64,000 bases of DNA. It comes from Epiperipatus broadwayi (taxonomy: Eukaryota; Onychophora; Udeonychophora; Euonychophora; Peripatidae). The notes below the pieces were generated by a model. That model saw only the letters and a program-made list of their open reading frames with translations. It made no database searches and was not told the DNA's origin. Position numbers and translations under genes: made by a program. The stretch is from assembly GCA_028023455.1 (NCBI GenBank), contig JAQFVV010006215.1:7981230-8045229 (forward strand), given 5' to 3'. Shown here one piece after another: positions 64,000-64,000 of this stretch (positions within the stretch are counted from its first letter, which is position 1; every line of letters begins with the position of its first letter).

Positions 64000-64000
64000 T

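Overview
This window is eukaryotic, AT-rich, intron-scale and crowded with repeats. There are no operons, ribosome-binding sites or compact gene runs. The mix of very long TA and AAT microsatellites, tRNA-derived SINEs, Penelope-like elements with GIY-YIG endonucleases, an RTE-like LINE, Ty3/Gypsy elements and ZBED/ZMYM-type hAT relics fits a large invertebrate genome. A mollusc, quite possibly a cephalopod, is my best guess; that is inference from repeat content, not proof. A 500-base run of N (33873-34372) marks an assembly gap.

Layout. 1-830 (-): eroded hAT transposase. 2866-7989 (+): a structurally complete but dead Ty3/Gypsy element with roughly 0.7 kb LTRs and a perfect 5-bp target duplication. 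8315-15200 (-): two head-to-tail Penelope-like elements, broken by a 212-bp repeat, a SINE-like repeat and a ~1 kb compound palindrome. 18805-19534 (-): the only convincing host coding sequence, the last exon of what looks like a receptor cytoplasmic tail. 19835-22550 (-): a second Gypsy relic, split by another ~1 kb compound palindrome. 23270: SINE. 23967-25041: tandem copies of an unassigned repeat. 27880-29590 (+): ZBED5-like hAT pseudogene. 32159-32474: a 316-bp unit with 19-bp terminal inverted repeats. 34373-35125: a third compound palindrome, touching the gap. 40174-40774: an intact GIY-YIG reading frame between inverted repeats. 42640-44875 (+): LINE relic. 45354-45748 and 46731-46832: long triplet microsatellites. 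52147-52935: inverted pair of the SINE-like repeat. 59192-63999 (-): an LTR element with LTRs near 2.2 kb and only the end of integrase between them.

Apart from the receptor-tail exon, essentially everything recognisable is mobile DNA in decay, much of it nested. The most unusual signals are (a) a ~60-bp block that is inverted between the two LTRs of one Gypsy element, (b) three compound palindromes built on the same plan (partial unit, full unit, then both inverted; unit period about 340-376 bp), two of which have clean 10-13 bp flanking duplications inside other transposons, (c) tRNA-like sequence embedded in both Penelope copies, and (d) a small GIY-YIG cassette flanked by inverted Penelope-type terminal sequence.
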